DNA from: Bacillota bacterium
Lineage (GTDB): Bacteria > Bacillota > Clostridia > Oscillospirales > Acutalibacteraceae
Reading direction: 5' to 3'
Length of the DNA: 64,000 nucleotides
Assembly (NCBI GenBank): GCA_023412715.1
Contig: JAEZCC010000044.1
Coordinates: 1-64,000 of the forward strand
The position numbers and the translations under genes are program-made. The number at the start of each line of letters is the position of its first letter. The stretch's first letter is position 1. Of this stretch, positions 8,160 to 18,399 are shown one piece after another. The notes beneath the pieces were generated by a model, which saw only the letters and a program-made list of their open reading frames with translations, ran no database searches and was not told the DNA's origin.

Positions 8160-9098
8160 ATGCAGAGCACGGCGCTGAAAGTCATGAATGAAGTCAAAAA
8201 ATGCGTGGTCGGGAAGGACGAGGTCATCCGCAAGGTCCTTATGGTCGTCCTCGCGCAGGGCCATATCCTTCTGGAAGATATTCCGGGCGTCGGCAAAACG
8301 ACGCTGGCGCTCGCTTTTTCGAAGGCGATGTCCCTGGATTACCGCCGGATGCAGTTTACGCCGGACGTAATGCCGACGGACGTGACCGGCTTTTCAGTTT
8401 ACGATCGGACAAGCGGTGCGCTGCAGTACAAGCCGGGCGCCGTTCTATGCAACCTGTTCCTCGCGGACGAAATCAACCGCACCTCCAGCAAGACGCAGTC
8501 CGCGCTGCTCGAGGTGATGGAGGAGGGGAAGGTCACCGTCGACGGAATCGCGCACCCGACGCCGAAGCCGTTCCTCGTGATCGCCACGCAGAACCCGGTC
8601 GGCTCCGCCGGCACGCAGCTGCTGCCGGAATCTCAGCTGGACCGCTTCACGGTGAGGCTTTCCATGGGGTACCCGGACCTGCGCAACGAGGTCGAGATCC
8701 TGAAGCGCAAGCAGGGGGAAGAACCGCTCGAGACCGTGCGTCCGGCCGCCGGGCTCCGGGAGGTCCTCGACATGCAGTCGCAGACCTCTTCCGTGTTTCT
8801 GGCGGACGACATCTATTCCTATATTGCAAGGCTGACGGCCGCCACCCGCGAGGATAAAAGGATCCGCCTGGGCGCCAGCCCGCGCGGCTCCATCGCCCTC
8901 GCGCGCATGGCGCAGGCCTCCGCTTACCTGGACGACAGGGACTATGTGGTCCCCGGGGACGTGCAGGGCGTCTTTTCCGACGTGATCGGCCACAGAATCC
9001 TTCTCAGCCCGCAGGCGAAAATCGGCGGCGACGATCTGGAAAGCGTCCTCGGGGCGATTCTGCAGGCAATGCCCGCCCCGTCCGTTTTAAGGCGGTAG
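8160..9098 (+). CDS. MoxR family AAA+ ATPase
   Basis: A cytoplasmic AAA+ chaperone-like ATPase of 312 residues. It has Walker A GVGKTT near residue 43, Walker B LFLADEINR near 100, and a sensor region with ATQNPVGSAGT, all typical of the MoxR subgroup. It is the first gene of a three-gene operon with a DUF58 protein and a membrane transglutaminase. This common arrangement is thought to fold or activate von Willebrand-type or metal-dependent proteins at the membrane; the client is not known. The ATG at 8160 has only a weak ribosome site. Confidence 0.92.
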   Translation: MQSTALKVMNEVKKCVVGKDEVIRKVLMVVLAQGHILLEDIPGVGKTTLALAFSKAMSLDYRRMQFTPDVMPTDVTGFSVYDRTSGALQYKPGAVLCNLFLADEINRTSSKTQSALLEVMEEGKVTVDGIAHPTPKPFLVIATQNPVGSAGTQLLPESQLDRFTVRLSMGYPDLRNEVEILKRKQGEEPLETVRPAAGLREVLDMQSQTSSVFLADDIYSYIARLTAATREDKRIRLGASPRGSIALARMAQASAYLDDRDYVVPGDVQGVFSDVIGHRILLSPQAKIGGDDLESVLGAILQAMPAPSVLRR

Positions 9099-9102
9099 AA
9101 GG

Positions 9103-10281
9103 ATGCTGCGGAATCGTATCGGGTACTGTTTTCTTCTCGCCGCCGCGGTGCTGTTCCACATTTTTTTTGTGGGATACCTTTCGTTCTATATTCTGGCTTT
9201 TCTGCTTGCGCTGCCGGTCCTGTCCTTTGCGCTGACCGTGCCGGCCGCCGCCAGGATGCGGATTTTTCTGGAGCCCGCCGCCGGCAGCGCGGAAAAAAAG
9301 CAGGAGGCGGTCTTCCGCATCCGCCTGGCCAACCGTTTCTTTCTGCCTGTCGCCTGCGTGAAGCTTCGGCTTTGCAGCGTGAATTCGCTGTGCGGCAGGC
9401 CGGTCCGCGAAACGCTGACGTTCCCTGCGGACGCCGGAAGGGACACCGCCGTCGAATACCGCGTCTGCCCGGAGTACGCCGGAAAAATCACGGTTTCCCT
9501 GCGGTATGCCGGGTGCTGCGATTTTCTCGGCCTTTTTTCTTTCCGGAGAAAACTTGACCAGGCCGCGGAGGTGTTCGTTCCGCCCGCCGTTTTTCCGCTC
9601 GACGTCCGCCTGCGCCCCCCGTCGACGGTTCCGGAAAGCGAGACGTATTCCACCGTCAAGCCGGGGGACGACCCCTCCGAGGTATTTGATATCCGCCCTT
9701 ACCGGGAGGGCGACCGTCTTCGCAGCATCCACTGGAAGCTCAGCGCCCGGCTCGGCGAGCTGATGACCCGCGAGTTCAGTCTGCCGCTCGACTGCAGCGT
9801 GCTGCTGGTGCTGGAGCTGTTGGCGCCCGGCCCGGCCGAACTGGAAGCGGTATTGGAGACGGCGGCCTCCGTTTCCCATTTTCTCGCCGCGAACCGCATT
9901 CCACATCGGATCGAATGGTACGATGCGCTTCGGGAGGAATACCGCGGCGAGCCGGTCGCGGACGACGACGGCCTCGCGCTTGTGCTGCGCAGCGTGCTGT
10001 CTTCCGGCGGCTACCGGGACCGGGCGTATGCCTGCGCCTTCCGCGACGGCCTTGAAACGCCGGTCCGGCCCGGTTCCCGCCTGATTTGCATCACTGGGTC
10101 CCTGACGGAAGAGATCGTTTCTTTGTGCCGGAAGGCGGGCGGCGCGACCGTCCTTTGCGCCGACGGGGAGCAGGACCCGGCCGGGCGGAAGCTTGCGGGC
10201 GATCTGGCCGCGGGCGGCTCCGGGTTCGTCGAGGTGCGCCCGGGAAAAATCACGGAGAGCCTTTCCGGCCTTACGATTTAA
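9103..10281 (+). CDS. DUF58 domain membrane protein
   Basis: A 392-residue protein of unknown exact function. Two hydrophobic segments lie at the N terminus (about 5-50). A beta-rich middle follows, then the DUF58 core with DIRPYREGDRLRSIHWK near residue 190. DUF58 proteins are relatives of von Willebrand A folds and almost always follow a MoxR ATPase, as here with a 4-nt gap. It is probably the membrane partner of the ATPase before it. Confidence 0.88.
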   Translation: MLRNRIGYCFLLAAAVLFHIFFVGYLSFYILAFLLALPVLSFALTVPAAARMRIFLEPAAGSAEKKQEAVFRIRLANRFFLPVACVKLRLCSVNSLCGRPVRETLTFPADAGRDTAVEYRVCPEYAGKITVSLRYAGCCDFLGLFSFRRKLDQAAEVFVPPAVFPLDVRLRPPSTVPESETYSTVKPGDDPSEVFDIRPYREGDRLRSIHWKLSARLGELMTREFSLPLDCSVLLVLELLAPGPAELEAVLETAASVSHFLAANRIPHRIEWYDALREEYRGEPVADDDGLALVLRSVLSSGGYRDRAYACAFRDGLETPVRPGSRLICITGSLTEEIVSLCRKAGGATVLCADGEQDPAGRKLAGDLAAGGSGFVEVRPGKITESLSGLTI

Positions 10282-10301
10282 AGAGAAAGGGGGAGTCCCG
10301 G

Positions 10302-12884
10302 ATGCGGACCGGCGCGAAAAAGACGGAAGAGACCGGCCTGCGGACCCGCGTCCCCCGCCTCCTGACCGGCGGGACCTCCAGAGCGGCGGACTGCGCCCTG
10401 AGCTTTCTGCTGACGGTTCTGGGCGTCTTTGGAACGGCGTGGGCGTTTCTTTCCTCCTTTTCGCTGGAAATCCTGCCGCTCACGTTTTTCCTTTCCGGGT
10501 TTGTTTTCCTCCTTGCGTTTTCGGCGGCGTTTTCGTTCCGGAAGGCCGGGTATGCGCTTTTCCCCGCGTATGCGTCTTTTTACGGGCTGGCCCTGTGGCG
10601 GGAGCAGACAAGCGTCGCGCAGGGGTTCAGGGTCGCGGCGAACCGCATCATCGCGGTTTATTCCGACCGGCTGAATTATGCCCTGCCGTCGTTCCAAGTG
10701 GAAGCGCCGGCCGCGCAGCAGCCGTGGCTGTGCACGCTTTTCCTGCTTTTCTGCCTCTTTCTGCTCTGCGGCTTCGTCGGCTGGGCGATTTTCCGGCGGA
10801 AAAGCTTCTGGCTTACGTTCCTTCTGACGATCCCGTTTCTCGCCCCGGCCTGGTTCCTGACCATCACGCCCGATTTCACCGCCATGCTGATGATCCTCGT
10901 CTGCTGGGCGACGCTCGGCTTGCTCCGCCTGCAAAAGAGCGGGAAGAAGGGCTTTGTGCTCCGCCGCGGCGCCTATCGCGCGAAGAACGGGGCTTCCGCC
11001 GCGCGGACCGGCCTTCTGCTGATGCCCTGCGTGGCGCTGTGCCTTGCGGCCATCCTCGCGGTCTGCCCGCAGAGCAGCTACCGGCGGCCGGGCTTTGCCG
11101 ACACCCTGCGGACCGATCTGACGGATTCGTTTACGCAGGAGTCCTTTTTCGGAGGCTCCCGGTCCCTGTCGGGGAACACGGTCCGCGTCGACCTGCGCAA
11201 CGCGAACGGGGTCCATTTTACCGGCAAAACGGCGCTGCAGATAAAAGCTGACGGGCAGTACCCGCTTTACCTCAAAAATTTTGCGGCGGGCATTTACACC
11301 GGTTCCGACTGGCAGCTGTACCCGGACGCCGACTATGAGACGATTGACCGCGAGCTCGGCGCCGTGAACGTCCAGAACATGCTGCATACCTTCGAGACCC
11401 TGCTCGGCCAGCAGGACGAAACGGCGCTGGACCCGTATTACCTTCAGGTGAAGAACGTCGCCGCCGCAAAGCAGTGCATCTACGCCCCTTACAACCTGAT
11501 TACCGCCCCGTCGGACATCACGGGGGTGAAGTTTATCCATGACGGCTTCATCAGGTCGGGGATGCTGTTCGGCACCGCGTCCTACAGCCTTTACGCCTAC
11601 GGCTTTTCCGCGGACAAAATCCATACGGCCCCCGCGAGCGTCCCGCTTTCCCTTCTGCTGGCCGCCAAAGGGCAGAGCGCGCTGAACGATTTCACGGGGG
11701 AGTACCGGTGGTATTCCACTCAGTTTTTGAATTCCGCCGACATCGCCCAATATTACAAGCAGACGACGCCGCAGAACCTGCTGGACCGGATTACGGATCC
11801 CGACCAGCAGGCGTTTGTGAAAAAAGAGCAGGCCTACCGGCTCTTTATGTACGACAAATATACGCAGCTTCCGGATTCCGCAAGGGAGCAGGTCCAGGCG
11901 CTTCTGATGCGCGACGGCAGATTCCGCAGGTTTTTCACGGGCGCGGAATCCGGAAGCTCCGGGACCTACGGCCGTTTGCAGGTGAGCGCCGGATATTCCG
12001 ACCCGTATCAGATTGTCAATGCCGTCAAGGAATACCTCGGTGAAAATTTTTCCTATACGCTTTCGCCGGACGCCGTTCCGAAAGGGCAGGACTTCGCGGC
12101 TTATTTTCTGACGCAGAGCCGCCGGGGGTACTGCGTGCATTTTGCCACGGCCGCCGCCGTCATGCTGCGGGCCATGGGGATTCCGGCGCGGTACGCGGAG
12201 GGGTATATCGTCACCCCGGACGACTATAAGACTGCGGGAAGCGACGGATGGGCCAATATTCCGGACAGCCGTGCGCATTCCTGGGTCGAGGTCTATAACC
12301 CGGGCCTCGGCTGGGAGCCGGTGGAGGTGACGCCGGGCTTCAACGTGGAAGAGAGCCAGACGCAGGGGACCGAAACGCAGGATCAGCCGCGCGCCTCCAG
12401 CTCGGCGCCGACGAGCTCGGCCGTTTCGAGCAGCCTCGTGTCGAGCGCCGCGCCCTCCTCCGCGCCGAGCGGGACCGAATCGGCGGCTGCTTCCTCCGCT
12501 CTGCAGGAGACGCAGGCGAATGACGCCGAGCTTGCGGCGTGGCCGGTCGTTTTTCTGGCGGCCGCCGTCTTTCTGCTCGCCGCCGCCGGCCTGGCGAGAA
12601 GAAAAATCGTCCTTGCGCTCCGGCGGAAGCGCTTTTTGCAGAAAAACGCCAACCGTGCCGTGCTCTGCATCTACGCGTTTCTGAAACAGCTCGAGCCGTT
12701 CGGGGGAACAATCAGCGAAGAAGCGGAGCGCGCGGCGCTGAAAGCCCGTTTCAGCCGGAACCCCGTCACGGAAGAGGAAAGGGAGGCCATGCGCGTTTTC
12801 GCGCTGTCGCTTGCCGCAGAGGTTTTCAGCCGGCTGAAAGGGCGCAGGCGCTTTGCGTTCCGGTATATTTTCGCGCTCATCTGA
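10302..12884 (+). CDS. Membrane transglutaminase-like protein
   Basis: An 860-residue protein. About six hydrophobic segments in the first 230 residues are followed by a large outer region. The transglutaminase core is near residues 600-680: RGYCVHFA supplies the catalytic Cys, RAHSWVEV the His and WEPVEVTPGF the acidic residue region. A Ser/Ala/Thr-rich linker (about 690-735) leads to a last membrane segment and a C-terminal cytoplasmic tail. It is the TgpA-type third member of MoxR-DUF58-transglutaminase operons. The ATG at 10302 is supported by AAAGGGGGAG 7 nt upstream. The acyl acceptor or protease target is unknown. Confidence 0.88.
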   Translation: MRTGAKKTEETGLRTRVPRLLTGGTSRAADCALSFLLTVLGVFGTAWAFLSSFSLEILPLTFFLSGFVFLLAFSAAFSFRKAGYALFPAYASFYGLALWREQTSVAQGFRVAANRIIAVYSDRLNYALPSFQVEAPAAQQPWLCTLFLLFCLFLLCGFVGWAIFRRKSFWLTFLLTIPFLAPAWFLTITPDFTAMLMILVCWATLGLLRLQKSGKKGFVLRRGAYRAKNGASAARTGLLLMPCVALCLAAILAVCPQSSYRRPGFADTLRTDLTDSFTQESFFGGSRSLSGNTVRVDLRNANGVHFTGKTALQIKADGQYPLYLKNFAAGIYTGSDWQLYPDADYETIDRELGAVNVQNMLHTFETLLGQQDETALDPYYLQVKNVAAAKQCIYAPYNLITAPSDITGVKFIHDGFIRSGMLFGTASYSLYAYGFSADKIHTAPASVPLSLLLAAKGQSALNDFTGEYRWYSTQFLNSADIAQYYKQTTPQNLLDRITDPDQQAFVKKEQAYRLFMYDKYTQLPDSAREQVQALLMRDGRFRRFFTGAESGSSGTYGRLQVSAGYSDPYQIVNAVKEYLGENFSYTLSPDAVPKGQDFAAYFLTQSRRGYCVHFATAAAVMLRAMGIPARYAEGYIVTPDDYKTAGSDGWANIPDSRAHSWVEVYNPGLGWEPVEVTPGFNVEESQTQGTETQDQPRASSSAPTSSAVSSSLVSSAAPSSAPSGTESAAASSALQETQANDAELAAWPVVFLAAAVFLLAAAGLARRKIVLALRRKRFLQKNANRAVLCIYAFLKQLEPFGGTISEEAERAALKARFSRNPVTEEEREAMRVFALSLAAEVFSRLKGRRRFAFRYIFALI

Positions 12885-12894
12885 AAAATAGCTC

Positions 12895-12923
12895 TTGCAT
12901 TCCCCCGCGCGGTATGCTATACT
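12895..12923 (+). promoter_or_regulatory. Sigma-A promoter of rpmE
   Basis: TTGCAT (12895-12900), 17 nt, TATACT (12918-12923). Confidence 0.8.
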
Positions 12924-12966
12924 CTCTAATGTTATGGCAAGATCGTATAAAGAGGTGACATCGGTT

Positions 12967-13170
12967 ATGAAAGGGAAGATCCATCCGAACTATCAGGATG
13001 CAACCATTACCTGCGCGTGCGGCAATGTAATCCATACACGGTCGACGAAGAAAGACATTCACGTCGAAATCTGCTCAAAGTGCCACCCGTTTTTCACCGG
13101 GAAGCAGAAGCTTGTCGACACGAGCGGCCGCGTTGACATGTTCAAGAAGCGTTACGGGCTGGACAAATAA
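12967..13170 (+). CDS. rpmE: Ribosomal protein L31, zinc-binding type
   Basis: A large-subunit ribosomal protein of 67 residues. Cysteines in CACGN and CSKCHPF mark the zinc-binding (C+) form. The conserved end VDMFKKRYG is present. The ATG at 12967 follows AGAGGTG. It is transcribed alone from a strong promoter and followed by a terminator. No zinc-free paralogue is in the window. Confidence 0.95.
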   Translation: MKGKIHPNYQDATITCACGNVIHTRSTKKDIHVEICSKCHPFFTGKQKLVDTSGRVDMFKKRYGLDK

Positions 13171-13189
13171 TTTCCGATTTTTCGTTTGC

Positions 13190-13223
13190 TGAGGCGGCGC
13201 TTATTTGGCGCCGCTTCTTTTTT
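13190..13223 (+). terminator. Terminator after rpmE
   Basis: GCGGCGC pairs with GCGCCGC around TTATTTG; TTCTTTTTT follows. Confidence 0.8.
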
Positions 13224-13237
13224 CCGGAGGAATTCTG

Positions 13238-13864
13238 ATGGACGATCCCTACCGAACCATACGAAGCGGGGCGCAGGCGTCTTTTACGGAAAAGCGGTCC
13301 CGCTTCATCGGCCATGCGAAACCGGCCGAAACGCAGGAAGAGGCGGCGGAGTTTGTCCGGAAGATCCGCGAAGAAAACCGTGAGGCGGCGCACAACGTGT
13401 ACGCCTATCTGCTGCGGGCAGGGCTGGCGCAGAGGTATTCCGACGACGGAGAGCCGCAGGGGACGGCGGGCATCCCGGTCCTCGACGTGCTGCGCAAAAC
13501 CGGCGTCACGGACTGCGCCGTCGTGGTGACGCGCTATTTCGGCGGCGTCCTTCTGGGCGCGGGGGGCCTTGTGCGGGCCTATTCGCACGCCGTTTCCCTC
13601 GCACTGGACGCCGCGGGAATAACCGAAATGGCAGTCTGCCGCGAGGCTTCGCTTCGCTGCTCTTACGGTTGCTACGGCAGGGTGGCGCCGCTTGTCGCCC
13701 GGTTCGGCGGCGCGGTGGACGGCGAAAGCTTTGCCGCCGAGGTGACGCTGTCGTTCCATATCCGCTGCGAGTCGGCCGGCGCTTTCCGATCCGCGTTTGC
13801 CGACGCGACGTGCGGAAGCGGTCAGCTTACGCTGGCCGGCAAAAAATATTATCCCGTTCCCTGA
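13238..13864 (+). CDS. YigZ/IMPACT family protein
   Basis: A 208-residue protein of the UPF0029/IMPACT family, related to the C-terminal domain of yeast Yih1. The N-terminal IMPACT domain has AHNVYAYLL near 52, the diagnostic DDGEPQGTAG near 69, and RYFGGVLLGAGGL near 100. A smaller C-terminal DUF1949-type domain follows. The family may bind translation factors or nucleic acid, but its bacterial role is not settled. The ATG at 13238 has CCGGAGG 7 nt upstream; an upstream start at 13205 lies inside the preceding terminator. Confidence 0.88.
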   Translation: MDDPYRTIRSGAQASFTEKRSRFIGHAKPAETQEEAAEFVRKIREENREAAHNVYAYLLRAGLAQRYSDDGEPQGTAGIPVLDVLRKTGVTDCAVVVTRYFGGVLLGAGGLVRAYSHAVSLALDAAGITEMAVCREASLRCSYGCYGRVAPLVARFGGAVDGESFAAEVTLSFHIRCESAGAFRSAFADATCGSGQLTLAGKKYYPVP

Positions 13865-13937
13865 AAATTTGAATTTTTTGCAGGGGAAAGGGATAGGGTT
13901 TGCGTATATACACATAGACGGCTATGGGAGGTGCGGC

Positions 13938-14933
13938 ATGACAGTCAGGGAACGCATCCAGCAGACGGAGGCGCAGGTGCTTTCGCCGGAAGCGGCGCTT
14001 TCGGCGAAGACCCTGGGGCGCGACGTCCCGGAGGAGGAATCCGACCTGCGCACGCCTTTTCAGCGCGACAGGGACCGGATTATCCACTGCAAATCCTTTC
14101 GGCGGCTGAAGCATAAAACGCAGGTCTTCCTTTCGCCGGAGGGCGACCACTACCGCACCCGGCTGACCCATACGCTGGAAGTGGCGCAGATTGCGCGGAC
14201 CATTTCCCGCGCGCTTCTTCTGAACGAGGACCTTACGGAGGCCATCTCCCTTGGGCACGATCTGGGGCACACGCCGTTCGGCCACGCGGGGGAGCGCGCG
14301 CTGGACGAGATCTTCCCGGGCGGGTTCCGCCATTACGAGCAGAGCGTCCGGGTGGTCGAGCGCCTGGAAAAAGGCGGGAAGGGCCTGAACCTCACCCGCG
14401 AGGTGCGCGACGGCATCGGGTGCCATACGAGGGGCCGCGAGGCGTTCACGGCCGAAGGGAGAATCGTCCGTCTCGCAGACCGCATCGCGTTCCTGAACCA
14501 CGACATCGACGACGCGGAGCGCGCCGGAGTCCTGAAGGAAGAGGACATTCCCGAAAGCGTTACCGAGATTCTCGGCCACAGCAAGTCCAAGCGGATCGAC
14601 ACCCTGGTCCATTCGACGGTTGAAAACAGCGCCGGCGGGCATCTGCGCCTTGCGGGAGACGTGCAGCAGGCGTTTGACGAGCTGGCCGTCTTTATGGACG
14701 AACGGGTCTACCGCAACCCCTATGCGAAATCGGAGGAGAAAAAGGTCCCCATGCTCATCGGGGCGCTTTACGACCACCTGCGCAGGCCGGAGAACCTTCC
14801 GGACGACATGCGCGCCATTGCCGAGCAGGACGGCGCCGAGCGCGCCGCGTGCGATTTCATCGCGGGGATGACCGACCATTACGCCGTTCAGCTGTTTGAG
14901 ACCATCTACGTTCCGAAGTCCTGGAAGCTCTGA
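13938..14933 (+). CDS. dgt: dGTP triphosphohydrolase-like HD protein
   Basis: A cytoplasmic HD-domain enzyme that likely splits dGTP (or other dNTPs) into nucleoside and tripolyphosphate. The protein has 331 residues. It has FRRLKHKTQVF near 57 and RLTHTLEVAQIARTI near 76, then the HD pair LGHDLGHTPFGHAGE near 103, all typical of the Dgt family. The ATG at 13938 has GGAGGTG just upstream. It is followed by dnaG and rpoD, a familiar clostridial order that links nucleotide control with replication. Confidence 0.92.
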   Translation: MTVRERIQQTEAQVLSPEAALSAKTLGRDVPEEESDLRTPFQRDRDRIIHCKSFRRLKHKTQVFLSPEGDHYRTRLTHTLEVAQIARTISRALLLNEDLTEAISLGHDLGHTPFGHAGERALDEIFPGGFRHYEQSVRVVERLEKGGKGLNLTREVRDGIGCHTRGREAFTAEGRIVRLADRIAFLNHDIDDAERAGVLKEEDIPESVTEILGHSKSKRIDTLVHSTVENSAGGHLRLAGDVQQAFDELAVFMDERVYRNPYAKSEEKKVPMLIGALYDHLRRPENLPDDMRAIAEQDGAERAACDFIAGMTDHYAVQLFETIYVPKSWKL

Positions 14934-14975
14934 CGCCGGCCGCATGGAGGCTGTGCGAAGAAAGGGGATGACGGT

Positions 14976-16742
14976 ATGCCGCTGCCCGACGGTTTTTTGC
15001 AGGAACTGAAAGCCCGAAGCGATCTGGCTGAAATCGCTTCCTCTTACATATCGCTGAAACGAAGCGGGAAAAACCTTGTGGGCCTCTGCCCGTTCCACAG
15101 CGAAAAGTCGCCGTCGTTCAACATCTATCCTTCCAACGGTTCGTTCTACTGTTTCGGCTGCGGTGTCGGCGGCGACGTCATCACGTTTGTCCGCCGCATC
15201 GAGAACCTGGACTACATGGAGGCGATCCGCTTTCTCGCCCAGCGCGCGGGCATCACGGTGCCGGAGAATCAGGTCGACGACGGCATGTCGAAGCTGCGGA
15301 CGCGCATTCTGGCAATCAACCGCGAGACGGCCCGGTTTTACTATTCCGTGCTGAATTCCGACGCCGGCGCCGCCGGGAAAGAATACTTTGCAAAACGCGC
15401 CCTGCAGCCGGCCACCATCCGCCATTTCGGCCTCGGCTTTTCCCCGCTCGGGCGTTTCTCGCTTGTGGATCACCTGGCCCGCAAGGGCTTCACGCAGGAA
15501 GAAATGATCCTTGCCAACGTCGCGTTCAAGAGCCGGAGCGGCAGGGCGGTGGATCGCTTCTTCGGCCGGGTTATGTTCCCAATTATCGACCTGCGCGGCA
15601 ACGTCGTCGCATTCGGCGGGCGCACGCTGGGCGATGACAAGCCGAAGTATCTCAATTCTTCCGAGACGCCGGTTTTCAGCAAGGGGGACATGCTTTTCGC
15701 CCTCAATTTCGCCAAGAACGGCGGAAGCGACAGGCTGATTCTCTGCGAGGGCTACATGGACGTCATTTCGATGCATCAGGCCGGTTTCACGGAGGCTGTC
15801 GCCACGCTCGGCACGGCGATCACCCCGTCGCAGGCCCGGCTGATGGCCCGCTACGCGAAAGAAGTCGTCGTCTCTTACGACGCGGACGAGGCCGGCCAGA
15901 AGGCGGCCGCGCGCGCCATTCCCCTTCTGCGGGCGGCCGGGCTTCAGGTCAGGGTGCTCGCCATCGAAGGCGGCAAGGATCCCGACGAGTTCATCAAGGC
16001 TTACGGGCCGGTCCGCTTCAAGCAGATGCTTGAGGCCTGCGGGAACGACGTCGAATACCGGCTGAAAAAGGCGGCGGCCGGGTACAACCTGCAGACCGCG
16101 GACGGGCGCATCGCCTACCTGAACGGCGCGACGCAGGTGCTTTCGTCTTTGGAAAATCCGGTGGAGATGGAAGTCTACACCGCGAAAGTCGCCGCCGAGA
16201 CCGGCGTTGCGACCGCCACCCTGCTGAACCAGGTGAAGGCGGAAAGCCGGAAAACCGCCAAGACCCAGCGCAAAAAGGAATTTCGTGAAATCCGCCGGGA
16301 GGCGGCCGGGTACGGCGACAGCGTCAACCCGGAAAAGGCCGGGAATCTGCGCGCAGCCAGCGCGGAAGAAGCGCTGATCGCGTACCTTGTGCGGAACCCG
16401 GACGAAGCGGGTCGGATTTCGGCGATTCTTCCGCCCGAAAAATTCGTTACTGCATTTAACCGCCGTGTATATGAAAGAATTATGGGCAGAATGAAGGAAG
16501 AAAAGCCGGTGAGCCTCAGCGATTTCGCAGAGGACTTTTCCCTGGACGAGGTTTCTTCCATTGCCGGGATTTTCGCGAAATTTGAGGGAGTGTCCGCGGG
16601 CCGAAGCGACGCGGAAGAATATATCGGAGTCATACAGCAGGAAAATGAGAAAAGGGAATTGGGAGATGCGGCTTCGGCGGCGCCTGACAAAATAGAGGAT
16701 TATCTGCAGACGCTCAGGCGACAGAAGCAGCAGACAAAATAG
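14976..16742 (+). CDS. dnaG: DNA primase
   Basis: Makes RNA primers at the replication fork. The 588-residue protein has the CHC2 zinc finger ([11 protein letters not shown] and [11 protein letters not shown], about residues 40-65). The Toprim core follows, with [16 protein letters not shown] near 255 and [12 protein letters not shown] near 305. A C-terminal helical domain (about 450-588) should bind DnaB helicase. Length is normal. It is 13 nt before rpoD, as in the classical macromolecular-synthesis operon without rpsU, which here lies elsewhere. Confidence 0.96.
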   Translation: MPLPDGFLQELKARSDLAEIASSYISLKRSGKNLVGLCPFHSEKSPSFNIYPSNGSFYCFGCGVGGDVITFVRRIENLDYMEAIRFLAQRAGITVPENQVDDGMSKLRTRILAINRETARFYYSVLNSDAGAAGKEYFAKRALQPATIRHFGLGFSPLGRFSLVDHLARKGFTQEEMILANVAFKSRSGRAVDRFFGRVMFPIIDLRGNVVAFGGRTLGDDKPKYLNSSETPVFSKGDMLFALNFAKNGGSDRLILCEGYMDVISMHQAGFTEAVATLGTAITPSQARLMARYAKEVVVSYDADEAGQKAAARAIPLLRAAGLQVRVLAIEGGKDPDEFIKAYGPVRFKQMLEACGNDVEYRLKKAAAGYNLQTADGRIAYLNGATQVLSSLENPVEMEVYTAKVAAETGVATATLLNQVKAESRKTAKTQRKKEFREIRREAAGYGDSVNPEKAGNLRAASAEEALIAYLVRNPDEAGRISAILPPEKFVTAFNRRVYERIMGRMKEEKPVSLSDFAEDFSLDEVSSIAGIFAKFEGVSAGRSDAEEYIGVIQQENEKRELGDAASAAPDKIEDYLQTLRRQKQQTK

Positions 16743-16755
16743 GAGGACACAAGTT

Positions 16756-17850
16756 ATGCCGATGCCGGATAAGAAGACGGTAATCAGAGAGCTGATCGAG
16801 CAGGGCAAAAGCAAAGGGCAGCTTTCCACCAAAGAGATACTGGATGCTCTGGGCGAGCTTGACTTTGACCCGGAGCAGATTGAAAAATTCTACGATACGC
16901 TGGAAGCCCAGGGCGTGGAAATCGTCGAGGATTTCGGGGAAGACTCGCTCGAAGACCTCAATTTCAGCCCGCAGAGCGACGACACCGAAGACCTTGAGAC
17001 GGAGCTGAGCACGGAAGGCATCGCCATTGACGACCCGGTCAAGGTCTACCTCAAAGAGATCGGCCGCGTCCCGCTGCTGACGCCGGACGAGGAAATCGAC
17101 CTCGCCATCCGCATCAAAAACGGGGACGAAACCGCGAAAAAGCGCCTTTCCGAAGCAAACCTGCGCCTTGTCGTCAGCATTGCGAAACGCTACCTCGGCC
17201 GCGGCATGCAGTTCCTTGACCTGATTCAGGAGGGAAATCTCGGCCTGATTAAGGCCGTGGAAAAATTCGACTATACGAAGGGCTTCAAGTTCTCCACTTA
17301 CGCCACGTGGTGGATCCGCCAGGCTATCACCCGCGCCATCGCGGACCAGGCCCGCACCATCCGCATTCCCGTGCACATGGTCGAGACCATCAATAAAGTG
17401 AAGAAGGTCTCAAGCCAGCTGCTTCACACAAACGGTCACGAGCCCACGGCCGACGAAATCTCGGCGGAGCTCGACATGCCGGTCGAGAAGGTGCGCGAAA
17501 TCGTGCGCGTCGCGCAGGAGCCGGTTTCCCTTGAAACGCCGATCGGCGAGGAGGAAGACAGCCACCTGGGCGATTTCATCCCGGACGACGACGCGCTCGC
17601 CCCGGCGGACGCGGCCTCAAACACCATGCTCAAGGAACAGCTGGCCGACGTGCTCGACACGCTTACCCCCAGGGAGGAAAAGGTCCTGCGCCTGCGTTTC
17701 GGCCTCGAAGACGGGCGTTCCCGCACGCTGGAGGAAGTCGGCAAGGAGTTCAACGTCACCCGCGAGCGCATCCGCCAGATTGAAGCCAAGGCGCTGCGCA
17801 AGCTGCGCCACCCAAGCCGCAGCAAAAAGCTCAAGGACTTCCTTGACTGA
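16756..17850 (+). CDS. rpoD: RNA polymerase primary sigma factor (sigma-A)
   Basis: Main promoter-recognition subunit, 364 residues. A short region 1.1 (about 8-60) is followed by region 1.2, then region 2 ([20 protein letters not shown] near 155; [13 protein letters not shown] near 178), region 3, and region 4 with [17 protein letters not shown] near the C terminus. The ATG at 16756 follows AGGAGG. The many TTGACA/TATAAT-like promoters in this window match the sites this factor should read. Confidence 0.97.
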   Translation: MPMPDKKTVIRELIEQGKSKGQLSTKEILDALGELDFDPEQIEKFYDTLEAQGVEIVEDFGEDSLEDLNFSPQSDDTEDLETELSTEGIAIDDPVKVYLKEIGRVPLLTPDEEIDLAIRIKNGDETAKKRLSEANLRLVVSIAKRYLGRGMQFLDLIQEGNLGLIKAVEKFDYTKGFKFSTYATWWIRQAITRAIADQARTIRIPVHMVETINKVKKVSSQLLHTNGHEPTADEISAELDMPVEKVREIVRVAQEPVSLETPIGEEEDSHLGDFIPDDDALAPADAASNTMLKEQLADVLDTLTPREEKVLRLRFGLEDGRSRTLEEVGKEFNVTRERIRQIEAKALRKLRHPSRSKKLKDFLD

Positions 17851-17862
17851 GGGGGGCTTGTC

Positions 17863-18285
17863 ATGGTTATGACTCTGGAGGCGGACTACGCCGTCCGAAT
17901 CGTCGACGCCCTCGCGCGTTCGGGCCAGCGGCTGGACGCCCACACCATCTCCGGTCAGACGCAGGTGCCGCTGCGGTTTGCGCTCAAGATCCTGCGCAAG
18001 CTGGTCGCGGGGGGGCTCATCGTGTCTTACAAAGGCGCGCGGGGAGGCTACGCCCTGGCGCGCGGGCCGGAAAAGATTACGCTCAGGCAGGCGATCGAGT
18101 CCGTGGAGGGGCCGTACATGCTCAGCCGGTGCCAGCAGGACGCCTACAGCTGTTCGCACACGCCGAGCTGCCGGTTTCAGGAGATATACGACACCATTTC
18201 CGCGCTTGTGCGCGAAAAGCTCGATTCTTATACATTTGCGTCGCTGGACTGTCCGGCGCACGCCTGTAAAGAGGATAAAACATAA
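17863..18285 (+). CDS. Rrf2 family transcriptional regulator
   Basis: A DNA-binding regulator of 140 residues with an N-terminal winged helix (LEADYAVRIVDALA; ALKILRKL; ARGGYALAR). Three cysteines near residues 90, 97 and 103 have spacing C-x6-C-x5-C, close to the iron-sulfur ligands of IscR, so an Fe-S or redox sensor is likely. It is 12 nt after rpoD. No isc/suf genes are in the window, so the target is unknown. The ATG at 17863 fits GGGGGG 6 nt upstream; the ATG at 17869 also matches the usual family start. Confidence 0.9.
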   Translation: MVMTLEADYAVRIVDALARSGQRLDAHTISGQTQVPLRFALKILRKLVAGGLIVSYKGARGGYALARGPEKITLRQAIESVEGPYMLSRCQQDAYSCSHTPSCRFQEIYDTISALVREKLDSYTFASLDCPAHACKEDKT

Positions 18286-18286
18286 C

Positions 18287-18318
18287 AAAAAAGCCGGAGA
18301 TTTCCTCCGGCTTTTTTA
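18287..18318 (+). terminator. Terminator after the Rrf2 gene
   Basis: AAAAGCCGGAG pairs with CTCCGGCTTTT around a short loop, with a T run. It closes the dgt-dnaG-rpoD-rrf2 unit. Confidence 0.9.
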
Positions 18319-18354
18319 AAATACGGGTAATTTTACTAAAAATTAGAAAAGGGA

Positions 18355-18383
18355 TTGACTTTATAGAAGAATTGTAATAAACT
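18355..18383 (+). promoter_or_regulatory. Probable rpoBC promoter
   Basis: TTGACT (18355-18360), 17 nt, TAAACT (18378-18383). About 150-165 nt of leader follow before rpoB. No rplJ/rplL genes precede rpoB here. Confidence 0.5.
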
Positions 18384-18399
18384 AATATACTGCATCATT

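Noticed and set aside
13827..16832. A 1001-codon minus-strand frame across the YigZ-family gene, dgt and dnaG
   Set aside because: Antisense shadow of genuine genes; its low-complexity composition is that of a reverse-frame translation.
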